Part shown: positions 1 to 8,736 of the stretch, in pieces
How the letters are laid out: each line of letters opens with the position of its first letter
Position numbering within the stretch: the first letter of the stretch is position 1
Source of the DNA: an uncultured Methylophilaceae bacterium
GTDB lineage: Bacteria > Pseudomonadota > Gammaproteobacteria > Burkholderiales > Methylophilaceae
Assembly (NCBI GenBank): GCA_905618945.1
Contig: CAJQTF010000029.1
Location: 1-64,000, forward strand
Reading direction: 5' to 3'
DNA: 64,000 nucleotides
The notes under the pieces: generated by a model
The model's input: only the letters and a program-made list of their open reading frames with translations
Told to the model about the DNA's origin: nothing
Databases searched by the model: none
Translations under genes and position numbers: made by a program

Positions 1-20
1 TTGAAATACCTTGTAATGCG

Positions 21-33
21 AATGATTCTCATT
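21..33. promoter_or_regulatory. Fur-box-like inverted repeat AATGA-TTC-TCATT
   Basis: Perfect 5-3-5 inverted repeat resembling the core of Fur boxes (AATGAGAATCATT on the other strand), upstream of the first ORF. Confidence 0.5.
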
Positions 34-71
34 TAGTATTATGAAATACTATTATTTAGAGAAAACTTTAA

Positions 72-551
72 TTGAATACTAAAAACAATATAGCAAAAGA
101 ATTTATGAAAAAAAGTATTTTTTCATTCGACTTAGACAATTCTGAGGTCATGATAGTTTGGTCCTTAAGGCATTGGGCTAGTTGTTCCGTTACAGGAGAA
201 AACCCTCAAGAGCTTTTTAAATTATGTAGAGAGCAGCATCAACTTCCTGACATATCTGTCTTAATTGAGGAAGTGGTATATGGAATAGCAGCAGGCACTG
301 AAGAGAAGGGTCCAATTGGTTCAGAGTTATGCGATCATGTTCATTATGGTGAATTCAAAATATTAGAAGCATTATGTATGTTACAGAACGATAAATTCGA
401 TGAAGCCCAATTATCCCTCAATGGCTGGTTAAAACCAGAGCAAGGAAGAAGTCTTCACAAAATCTTAAATGCATTCGCTGCAATTTTGGAGAAATCAAAC
501 TTAATAATTCCAACTAGAAGGCAATACCATTCAAATTGGTCCACACATTAA
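72..551 (+). CDS. Hypothetical protein (start TTG 72 or ATG 105)
   Basis: Open frame of 159 aa ending 21 bp before rpsD; no family recognised. Confidence 0.65.
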   Translation: MNTKNNIAKEFMKKSIFSFDLDNSEVMIVWSLRHWASCSVTGENPQELFKLCREQHQLPDISVLIEEVVYGIAAGTEEKGPIGSELCDHVHYGEFKILEALCMLQNDKFDEAQLSLNGWLKPEQGRSLHKILNAFAAILEKSNLIIPTRRQYHSNWSTH

Positions 552-571
552 TATACTAAAAGGAAGCAATC

Positions 572-1198
572 ATGGGCACTAGAAATCCTAGGCAAAAACC
601 AAAAAATAAATTATCAAGACAAATGGGTGAAAATATTTGGGGAAAAGATAACTGCCCAACTAATAATCGAACTTATGGTCCAGGCCAGCATGGGCCAAAA
701 GGTGTAAGAAGAAGGAGTGAATATGGAGTCCAGCTAAGAGAGAAACAAAAGCTAAAAGGTTATTATGGCAATATTGGAGAAAAGCAATTTAGAAATATAT
801 ATAAAGAGGCTTACTCGAAAAAAGGTGATACCAGTGAAAATCTTCTTGTTTTTCTTGAATCTAGACTAGATGCAATAATTTATAGGTCTAATATAGTTCC
901 GACTGTGTTTGCCGCAAGACAATTTGTTAATCATAAGCATGTTAGGGTGAATGGAATAGTTGTTAACATTCCTTCATATAGATGCAAGCCTGGTGATTTA
1001 ATTGAAGTTAAAGAAAAAAGTAGAACTATTCCATTGATTGTTGAGTCAATACAGAGAATGGAAAGAGATTTACCAGAATATATTTCATTTGACGCAAAAG
1101 AATTTAAGGTAAGTTATATTAGGTACCCATCAACTGATGAGATACCATATGCAACAATTATGAGTCCTGCTTCAGTCGTGGAATTTTATAGCCGTTAA
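572..1198 (+). CDS. rpsD: 30S ribosomal protein S4, alphaproteobacterial-type
   Basis: MGENIWG...YGPGQHGPKG...YGVQLREKQKLKGYYGNIGEKQFR...PTVFAARQFVNH...VVEFYSR. Confidence 0.96.
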   Translation: MGTRNPRQKPKNKLSRQMGENIWGKDNCPTNNRTYGPGQHGPKGVRRRSEYGVQLREKQKLKGYYGNIGEKQFRNIYKEAYSKKGDTSENLLVFLESRLDAIIYRSNIVPTVFAARQFVNHKHVRVNGIVVNIPSYRCKPGDLIEVKEKSRTIPLIVESIQRMERDLPEYISFDAKEFKVSYIRYPSTDEIPYATIMSPASVVEFYSR

Positions 1199-1255
1199 TG
1201 GTCGGTTAGGTTAAATATTCCAAATTTTTAAATAATGTATAAGGAAAGTAAAATT

Positions 1256-1717
1256 ATGTTAATAATCAAAAAGTTTGTAGTGCTATTACTAATTTTTTCT
1301 ATTGGAAATGTATTTGCAAAAGAGCATCAAGTTAAGATGTTAAATGGAAGTGCTCCTGATATGTTTGTATTTGAACCAGCTGTTCTAAAAATTAACAAAG
1401 GCGATACAGTAACCTGGACCGGGGATGCAATGCACAATTCTGCATCTATAAATGAAATGCTTCCAAAAGGGGCTAAGCCATGGATGGGTAAATTAACCAA
1501 GAAGGCTGGAGAAAAATCAATCTCAGTTAAGTTTGATACAGAAGGTTTATATGGTTATAACTGCACCCCTCACGCTATGTTTGGTATGGTTGGCTTATTA
1601 ATTGTTGGTGATACAAGTGGTAACTCCAAAGCTGCTAAAACTGCCGCTAAAAAGATAGAGGAAAAATTTGCTGCAGGGAAAGGTAGATTTACTAAATATT
1701 TGTCAGAAATTAAATAA
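1256..1717 (+). CDS. Pseudoazurin-like cupredoxin, secreted (ORF opens at 1235; ATG 1256 gives the better signal peptide)
   Basis: Signal peptide; FEPAVLKINKGDTVTW, YGYNCTPHAMFGMVGLLIVGD copper site (C-x2-H-x4-M). Confidence 0.88.
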   Translation: MLIIKKFVVLLLIFSIGNVFAKEHQVKMLNGSAPDMFVFEPAVLKINKGDTVTWTGDAMHNSASINEMLPKGAKPWMGKLTKKAGEKSISVKFDTEGLYGYNCTPHAMFGMVGLLIVGDTSGNSKAAKTAAKKIEEKFAAGKGRFTKYLSEIK

Positions 1718-1749
1718 TTAAAAATCTTAGGTTGTGTCCACCTTTGTTT

Positions 1750-1788
1750 TAGATTGAAAGAGTAGGGGGCTAGAGACTTTTATGGACC
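1750..1788. repeat. Dispersed repeat copy 1 (AGAT..AAAGAGTAGGGGGCTAGAGACTTTTATGGACC)
   Basis: Near match to 2722-2757. Confidence 0.6.
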
Positions 1789-1933
1789 AGCTTCTTCTTG
1801 AAGGCGGTTCCATCCTCTTTTTAGCTAATTTTTTAGTACATGGCCCTCAATACTAGATTTATCCACTTCATTGTTTTGGGGTAAGCTAGTCTTAAGAAAA
1901 AATTACTAATCAGCATTATTCAATGGCTTAATC

Positions 1934-2629
1934 TTATTTCCAGTGCTTTGAAACCCACTCAACATTAACCTCATCTGGATTTGGGCGCCCGTGGAAAACA
2001 CATACCTTTCCTCCCTGTGGAATAACAGAGCCAAAATGTTGCGAATTATCAAGAGGCCTTCTACCACGAAGTGAGCCAATTTTGTATGACCATATCCAAT
2101 CATCGGGGAACGGTTGATTAAACTCAGTTTGATTAAGATAGTTGCTTATAACATTTTGATCCCCAAAAAAAGGTATCTTTCGCTGTTCATTTTTCCAGCG
2201 CAATTCGTTGTTTTTAAAATGCTTCCAAAGCATCAGATCTTGCGAGAAGCGCATTATCGAAGAATTATATTCTTTTCCACCCAAAAGGCCTGTATCAGGA
2301 TTTATAAAATCTCTAGTTATTCCAAAACCCTCAAATTTAAACAAGCAGTCAATATTGTCAACAATAACTACATCTAAATCAAAGTATAGATACTCCCCTT
2401 TTGGCAAGATGTCATCGCGAAATAATTGCATTTTATTCCACCAGCCTTCAAACCCAGCATTTAATTTGATAGGAGTTATCGGGTCTTCATAAATTTCTGG
2501 GGTGTCAGTTAAGCAAAACATTTTAAAGCTATACGATGTATTTTTTTTGATCATATTGTATAGTCGCATTACATAAATTGGAGAATATTTCGTTCCCGAA
2601 TTAACACAAACCACATCTACTTTAGGCAT
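1934..2629 (-). CDS. Putative glycosyltransferase (GT-A-like, DxD motif FDLDVVI)
   Basis: KGEYLYFDLDVVIVDNID and GDQNVIS motifs as in GT8-like transferases. Confidence 0.6.
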   Translation of the reverse strand: MPKVDVVCVNSGTKYSPIYVMRLYNMIKKNTSYSFKMFCLTDTPEIYEDPITPIKLNAGFEGWWNKMQLFRDDILPKGEYLYFDLDVVIVDNIDCLFKFEGFGITRDFINPDTGLLGGKEYNSSIMRFSQDLMLWKHFKNNELRWKNEQRKIPFFGDQNVISNYLNQTEFNQPFPDDWIWSYKIGSLRGRRPLDNSQHFGSVIPQGGKVCVFHGRPNPDEVNVEWVSKHWK

Positions 2630-2699
2630 TGCAAGCGCTCCATTATTAATTTGCCAAGCTAATTATTATACCTATCTTAAGAAATATTTTAAGAGATTA

Positions 2700-2725
2700 T
2701 AGGGTGTTTAAAACCCTTTTTTTAG
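2700..2725. terminator. Hairpin followed by T-run (AGGGT-GTTTAAA-ACCCTTTTTTT)
   Basis: Short stem plus 7 T on the + strand; no intact + strand gene ends here. Confidence 0.4.
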
Positions 2726-2757
2726 ATAAAAGAGTAGGGGCTAGCGATTTTTATGTC
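2722..2757. repeat. Dispersed repeat copy 2 (AGATAAAAGAGTAGGGGCTAGCGATTTTTATGTCC)
   Basis: Near match to 1750-1788. Confidence 0.6.
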
Positions 2758-2913
2758 CTACCTTCAATCTATTAAAGTATAAATTGCTTCAAATTGATTT
2801 CATTTTATTTACTTATAGTTTACGGTCCAATATAAGACTGTGAATTAGATTATGCGTTTTAAATTTCTTTTACTTCCCCTCTTTAATTTTTACTATTGTA
2901 GTAAACTTATTGT

Positions 2914-4464
2914 ATGAAAAAAATGTTTGTAAATTCCTTAAATAATCGTAACTCATCTAATTATTTAAGTATGTTACTCCCGATTATTATTGCGTTGATA
3001 ACTACTTTCTTAATTAGATTTCCAATGCTAATGGAGCTACCAAGTACAGACCAAGGAATTTATGCATTTTGGTCTCAAATTAATTATGCATATCTATCAC
3101 AAGGGAGGGGGTTAGTTGATTTTGGGACCCTAATGCTTTACCCAGCTTTAACGTCATGGGTTTTTAGTTTTGATGGGAACCATATTATGCTTTTACGATC
3201 ATTTGATTTATTTATTGCCGTTATAGCTTCAATAATTTTTTTCTACGTTATCAAAAAAGAAAGCGGTGGTAGTTCGGTAATTGCAACTATTCTTTCAATT
3301 GCGGCATTAAGTGTAATGAATCATAAGGTTTTTATTACTAGCGGTTTTAACAATCAATTTTTTGCTGCATACATCCCTCTTTTTATTGCATACCTAATGA
3401 GTCAATCACAAATAAAGAATAAATATTCTTGGTTCTATATCGGTGGCTTACTTTCATTAGCAGTACTTTTAAGAGAAACCTTATTACCTTTCTTTATAGT
3501 TGCTGGAGCCTCGATTTTATATACTCACGGAAAGAAAATTACGATTGATTTTTCTCTAGGCGCAGCTTGCGTCGGATTTCCGATATTAGTCCTAATTTTC
3601 TTTCTGAGGGGTGATTTTTTTGGACTATTTACTCAATATATATTTTCAAATAATTATGTTTATAACTATTATGATCCTTTTAAATTTGAATATTTTTTAA
3701 GGAATTTTCTAGGCTCTATTAAGATATTTTGGTTTATAGCATCTGCTGCATTTATAACTCTTTTGCTATCAATAAAATTTGAAAAAAAAGGTAAGGTATT
3801 ATTTTGGGTATTAATCGCACTTGTTCCTTTGATCGAACCTTTATTAAAAGTTGGTTTTCCTTATCATTTTTCTGTATGTATTCTAGGCTTGACTGGATTA
3901 ATTGCCTTTGGATGCTCTTACCTTCCTAAAATAAATACGAATCGAAATATTAAATATCTAATGACAATTTTTTTAATTGCTTCTTTATATAGCGCTTATC
4001 CTTCCTACTCCGATTCGAACATACCAAGAATAAAAGCAGTAATTCAAGATTTAGGTCAAATGCGTAATAAAAAATTTGAATCTGAAGCAAACGAATATTC
4101 ACAATATTTAACTATAGCGGCTAAAATTAATGAAAACTATTCAATGGATAGTACCTTGGCATCTAGTGGGTTAATGCATGTCATTTACCCATTAACAGGA
4201 CTCCTTCCTCCTAGCAGAGGATTTGCAGATATGGCAGAGTTGCTCTTTGATTTAGATTTTAATGAAGATTTATTTATAGAAAAATTAAAAAAAAGTTCGC
4301 CAGATATAATTTTATGCTCACAAAGAAATGACAGGCCTATTATGAAAGACTTAAAAAAAGTGATAGAAAAAAGTGGTCTTTATAATCGAGTATTTGATTT
4401 TAAGAAATCTGACAAACACTATGGTTGGCAGCAAGCTATTTTGTATGAAATTAAGGAAAAATAA
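2914..4464 (+). CDS. Polytopic membrane protein, GT-C/ArnT-like glycosyltransferase candidate
   Basis: 516 aa, many hydrophobic segments; early acidic loop (STDQGIYAFW), soluble C-terminal tail. Confidence 0.55.
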   Translation: MKKMFVNSLNNRNSSNYLSMLLPIIIALITTFLIRFPMLMELPSTDQGIYAFWSQINYAYLSQGRGLVDFGTLMLYPALTSWVFSFDGNHIMLLRSFDLFIAVIASIIFFYVIKKESGGSSVIATILSIAALSVMNHKVFITSGFNNQFFAAYIPLFIAYLMSQSQIKNKYSWFYIGGLLSLAVLLRETLLPFFIVAGASILYTHGKKITIDFSLGAACVGFPILVLIFFLRGDFFGLFTQYIFSNNYVYNYYDPFKFEYFLRNFLGSIKIFWFIASAAFITLLLSIKFEKKGKVLFWVLIALVPLIEPLLKVGFPYHFSVCILGLTGLIAFGCSYLPKINTNRNIKYLMTIFLIASLYSAYPSYSDSNIPRIKAVIQDLGQMRNKKFESEANEYSQYLTIAAKINENYSMDSTLASSGLMHVIYPLTGLLPPSRGFADMAELLFDLDFNEDLFIEKLKKSSPDIILCSQRNDRPIMKDLKKVIEKSGLYNRVFDFKKSDKHYGWQQAILYEIKEK

Positions 4465-4487
4465 ATTTTATATTTTAATTTATTTTT
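4457..4487. terminator. AT-rich perfect inverted repeat, terminator candidate
   Basis: AAAAATAAATT-n9-AATTTATTTTT overlapping the stop codon of the preceding ORF. Confidence 0.4.
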
Positions 4488-4617
4488 AGCTTTCAAGAAT
4501 TATAAGAGTGCGCTGATATCCACATTATTCAAAGTCTGGGCAATATTATAAGTAAATTGTTTTCATTGCTCTGACCTGGTTAAGTTTATGTAAAGTTTCT
4601 TATCAGCTAAATTTTTT

Positions 4618-4645
4618 ATAATAAAGTGTAGATAATAAAGTGTAG
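4618..4645. repeat. Tandem duplication of 14 bp ATAATAAAGTGTAG (2 copies)
   Basis: Two identical consecutive copies immediately upstream of ORF 4655. Confidence 0.9.
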
Positions 4646-4654
4646 AATAATGCC

Positions 4655-6778
4655 ATGTTTAATTCTTTAATCACTGTTAAATTATTCTTTTTAAATTTGT
4701 TTGAAACAGATAAAGAAGAGAAAGAAATTTTCCTTAGATTAAGCCTCGGCTTACTATCTACAATCGTTATTTTAATATTAATAAATTTTATTATTTACTC
4801 AATTTATCCAAATAATAGCGAAGCTATAGCAATTCAAGCAAAACAACTAGTTGTTCAACAACAACAATTCTGGATATGGCCAGAACCAGTCGAACACTTC
4901 CAGATTCTCATATCAATTATTTGCATTCCACTACTCATCTTTTGTAGTATCAAAGTATTTTCTGCAAAGGCTTCCAGTCGAATTGTAATAACTGATTTTA
5001 TGTATTATTTAAATATAGCTCTTTGGTTTTTGTTTTTAGCTGTTTTATTTTATTTGGCTTTTAAATTTGATGACCCTAATAATTGGCCTCCTAGGCTTAA
5101 GTATGGAATAAGGATTTTTTTTAAAACAATGACTAGTGAATTAAGGTTTTTTATAACTTTAATTATTTTCCCACTAATCACATACTTTATTTTTAATGGC
5201 GTGACTAATAAATATTATAAATTTGTAAATTGGGTTTTCTATTCATTAGTATTGTTCTTTTTATCTATTATGTTTCTTTTTTCCATATGCAATATGGAAA
5301 CCTATTTAGGTACCGAACAAAATATAACTTCCGTCCTTTATTCAGTATCTCAGGTTCAGCAGGGTAGAGCATTATTAGCTGACTTTACTGCTCAATATGG
5401 TCTTTACCCCCATTTTTTATACCCAATTTTTAAATTAATCAATGTAAATGTATTGAGCTTTTCATTAATTATGTCTTTACTAACTGTAACAAGTTATAGC
5501 TTTATCTTCTTTGGGTTACGTAAAATTATAAATAATAATTTTGTCGTTTGTTTTTCCTTTTTTGCAATTATTTACTTTAGTTATTTTTATTCATTTCTTG
5601 ATGGAGGATGGTTTGACCTTAGATATTCAGCTAATCCAATCAGGATGTTATTTCCTGCCTTGATTTTATTCTTGGTATTTACTTATATTTTAAATCCCAA
5701 AAAAATTCTATATTTATTCATTATTTTTTTATCATCTCTCTCGATATTATGGAATTTTGATAGTGGTGTTATTTGTTTTCTTTCATTTTATATTTATGTT
5801 TTATATGAAAAAATAGCAGGTAATAATTTAAGAAATTATGCTTTTACATTCATTAAGCATTCAATTATTACCGCTTCGATACTAGCACTAACTTTTTTCT
5901 TATTTTCCATCGTTATCTATCTTCAATCAAACAGTTTTCCAAATTGGAATTTGTTTCTTAAGTTTCCATCTTTGTTTGGAATGACAGGTTTTGGAAGTAT
6001 GCCAATGCCAATTTTTCATGCTTGGAATTTAGTTTTTTTAGTATATTTATACGGAATCTATATTGGGTTGAATTCTGTTTTACTCAACAAAAAAATCGTA
6101 AAAGATAGAGTAGCTTTCTTTGTTGCAATTTTTGGGATTGGAATTTCATCGTATTATTTAAACAGATCTCATGACTTTAATCTCTTACCCGTTTCATATC
6201 CATGTTTTATCTTGCTAGCCATTTATTTAAGTAAGCTTCTTGATAGCGGCAGAGTAAATTTATTTAGAATTAAAAACTTCTTATCGGTACTGATAATATC
6301 TTTTGTTTTGGTGACTATTTTTGTTCAAATGCTACAACCAACTAGGCTACTTAATATTGTAGCTGATAGGACTCAACACATTATCAAAAATACAGTAAAT
6401 AATAAATTTTTATCTGATGGTATCGAATTTATAAAATTAAATACTAATCCAAACGAGCAGATTGTTATATTGATTGCCGATCAAGATAAAGGTTGGATTC
6501 CAGGCCCTGATGCAACATTACACCTTGAAACAAAAACTTCCTCACCATTTATAATTCCAGGATCAACTGAGCTGCTTTTCCAAAGTGATTTGAACATATT
6601 AAATCAATCTTTAGCTGATAATATATCGCATAAAGTTTTCATTGATTTCACTGGTCAAACAAAATACCATCCTCTTATGAAAATAATTGATGATAATTAT
6701 TTCCTTGGAGCTCGCCTTGGCGATTGGAGAATGTATTTACCAATAAGCTTCAAATCTAATATTGAACCTATCAAATAA
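4655..6778 (+). CDS. Large polytopic membrane protein, putative GT-C glycosyltransferase
   Basis: 707 aa with many TM segments; GRALLADFTAQYGLYPHFLYPIF motif typical of membrane glycosyltransferase-like proteins. Confidence 0.5.
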   Translation: MFNSLITVKLFFLNLFETDKEEKEIFLRLSLGLLSTIVILILINFIIYSIYPNNSEAIAIQAKQLVVQQQQFWIWPEPVEHFQILISIICIPLLIFCSIKVFSAKASSRIVITDFMYYLNIALWFLFLAVLFYLAFKFDDPNNWPPRLKYGIRIFFKTMTSELRFFITLIIFPLITYFIFNGVTNKYYKFVNWVFYSLVLFFLSIMFLFSICNMETYLGTEQNITSVLYSVSQVQQGRALLADFTAQYGLYPHFLYPIFKLINVNVLSFSLIMSLLTVTSYSFIFFGLRKIINNNFVVCFSFFAIIYFSYFYSFLDGGWFDLRYSANPIRMLFPALILFLVFTYILNPKKILYLFIIFLSSLSILWNFDSGVICFLSFYIYVLYEKIAGNNLRNYAFTFIKHSIITASILALTFFLFSIVIYLQSNSFPNWNLFLKFPSLFGMTGFGSMPMPIFHAWNLVFLVYLYGIYIGLNSVLLNKKIVKDRVAFFVAIFGIGISSYYLNRSHDFNLLPVSYPCFILLAIYLSKLLDSGRVNLFRIKNFLSVLIISFVLVTIFVQMLQPTRLLNIVADRTQHIIKNTVNNKFLSDGIEFIKLNTNPNEQIVILIADQDKGWIPGPDATLHLETKTSSPFIIPGSTELLFQSDLNILNQSLADNISHKVFIDFTGQTKYHPLMKIIDDNYFLGARLGDWRMYLPISFKSNIEPIK

Positions 6779-6857
6779 AATATATATAACCAAAGGTATT
6801 TATTGTTAATAAATATAGTATGATTTTTAATTAAGTATTAATTTAGAGGGTGTCGAA

Positions 6858-7652
6858 ATGAAAGTTGTTCTTCTTGCGGGTGGTTTAGGAACAAGAATTT
6901 CTGAAGAAACAATTCACAAACCAAAGCCAATGGTGGAAATTGGTGGACTTCCGATTCTTTGGCATGTTATGAAGATGTATTCATACTATGGAATTAATGA
7001 ATTTATTATTTGTTGTGGATACAAGGGTTATTTAATTAAAGAATATTTTTCAAATTATTACCTCCAAACTTCTGATGTCACTTTTGATTTATCATCAAAT
7101 CAAACCACGTATCATAAAAGCAAAACTGAACCATGGAAAATTACTTTAGTTAATACAGGTGACCAAACAGAGACTGGTGGAAGGATTTCAAAAATAAAAA
7201 GATACTTGGATAAAGATGAAACTTTCTGTATGACTTATGGTGATGGATTATCAAATGTTAATATCTCTGATGTAGTTGAATACCATAAAAAACATAAACT
7301 TTTGGCTACCGTAACAGCTGCACTTCCTCCTGGAAGATTTGGAGCACTATCTATAAATGATGATAACTTAGTAAATAAATTTTTGGAAAAACCTAAAGGT
7401 GATGATGCATATATTAATGGTGGTTTTTTTGTGCTTTCTGAAAAAGTAATTGATCTTATAAAAGATGACAATACATTTTGGGAAAGAGAGCCGCTAGAAA
7501 CTTTAGCAAAAAATAATCAATTAAAAGCATTTAAGCATGATGGTTTCTGGCAGCCTATGGATACCTTAAGAGAAAGAAATTACTTACAAGCATTATGGGA
7601 CTCTGGTAAAGCTCCATGGAAAGTTTGGAATGACAATGATTCAAATAGTTAA
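6858..7652 (+). CDS. rfbF: Glucose-1-phosphate cytidylyltransferase
   Basis: MKVVLLAGGLGTRISEETIHKPKPMVEIGG; full-length match to RfbF/DdhA family. Confidence 0.95.
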   Translation: MKVVLLAGGLGTRISEETIHKPKPMVEIGGLPILWHVMKMYSYYGINEFIICCGYKGYLIKEYFSNYYLQTSDVTFDLSSNQTTYHKSKTEPWKITLVNTGDQTETGGRISKIKRYLDKDETFCMTYGDGLSNVNISDVVEYHKKHKLLATVTAALPPGRFGALSINDDNLVNKFLEKPKGDDAYINGGFFVLSEKVIDLIKDDNTFWEREPLETLAKNNQLKAFKHDGFWQPMDTLRERNYLQALWDSGKAPWKVWNDNDSNS

Positions 7653-7669
7653 TATCAAAAAAAATTAAA

Positions 7670-8725
7670 ATGAATAAAATTTTTTGGAAGGGAAAAAAGG
7701 TTCTTATAACCGGGCATACCGGGTTTAAGGGGAGCTGGCTATCAATTTGGTTGGCTGAATCAGGTGCAAGGGTAACAGGTTACTCATTAAAACCTGAAAC
7801 TAACCCAAGTTTATTTAAATCTTGTTTAATTGATAAAAAAATTAATTCAGTTATTGGCGATATAAGAGATGGGGAAAAACTAAAAAAAACAATTCTTGAC
7901 GCTCAGCCTGATATAGTTTTTCATTTAGCATCTCAGGCAATTGTTTTACAGTCATATGAAAATCCTCTTGAAACATACGAAACAAATTTAATGGGTACTG
8001 TAAATATTCTAAATGCAATAAGGGATGCACCCTCAGTAAAAGCTTTTATTAATGTTACAAGCGATAAGTGCTATGCAAATGATGAAAACTTGAGAGCTTT
8101 TAATGAAAGTGACCCTTTGGGTGGGTATGATCCATATAGCTCCAGTAAAGCCTGTTCTGAATTAATTACAGCTGCTTATAGATCTTCCTATTTTAAAGAC
8201 AGTGTTGCTATTGCAACAGCTAGAGCTGGAAATGTAATTGGCGGCGGCGACTGGGCTGAGAACAGAATTATTCCCGATTTTATAAAAAAAATTAATCATA
8301 AACAAAAATTGACTATAAGAAACCCAGAATCAATTAGGCCTTGGCAGTTCGTTCTTGAGCCATTAAGTGGATATCTGAGATTAGCGGAAAATTTATTTAC
8401 AGAAGGATCTAAGTATGCAGAATCATGGAATTTTGGACCAGATAACCAAGATGATAAATCTGTTCAGTGGCTTATTTCTAAGTTTGACAAAGAATATGGA
8501 GGTGGTGAAAATTTCGAAATAGAATTTAAAAATAACTTACCTTACGAGGCAGGTTGTCTTAAATTAGATTGTTCTAAATCTATTAAAAGATTAAAGTGGG
8601 AGCCAAAGCTTTCAATTGAGCAATCAATCTCAATGACAGCTTCTTGGTATAAAAATTTTTATTCAGATAATCTTGATATGTACACATTTAGTGTGGATCA
8701 AATTAAACAATTCGAATCAATATAG
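7670..8725 (+). CDS. rfbG: CDP-glucose 4,6-dehydratase
   Basis: GHTGFKGSWLSIWL, YSSSKACSE, RAGNVIGGGDWAENRIIPD. Confidence 0.95.
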   Translation: MNKIFWKGKKVLITGHTGFKGSWLSIWLAESGARVTGYSLKPETNPSLFKSCLIDKKINSVIGDIRDGEKLKKTILDAQPDIVFHLASQAIVLQSYENPLETYETNLMGTVNILNAIRDAPSVKAFINVTSDKCYANDENLRAFNESDPLGGYDPYSSSKACSELITAAYRSSYFKDSVAIATARAGNVIGGGDWAENRIIPDFIKKINHKQKLTIRNPESIRPWQFVLEPLSGYLRLAENLFTEGSKYAESWNFGPDNQDDKSVQWLISKFDKEYGGGENFEIEFKNNLPYEAGCLKLDCSKSIKRLKWEPKLSIEQSISMTASWYKNFYSDNLDMYTFSVDQIKQFESI

Positions 8726-8736
8726 AAAGTTAAATT

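Noticed and set aside
1906-2492. ORFs 1906-2103(-), 2114-2377(+), 2208-2492(+)
   Set aside because: Overlap the better supported glycosyltransferase frame at 1934-2629(-).
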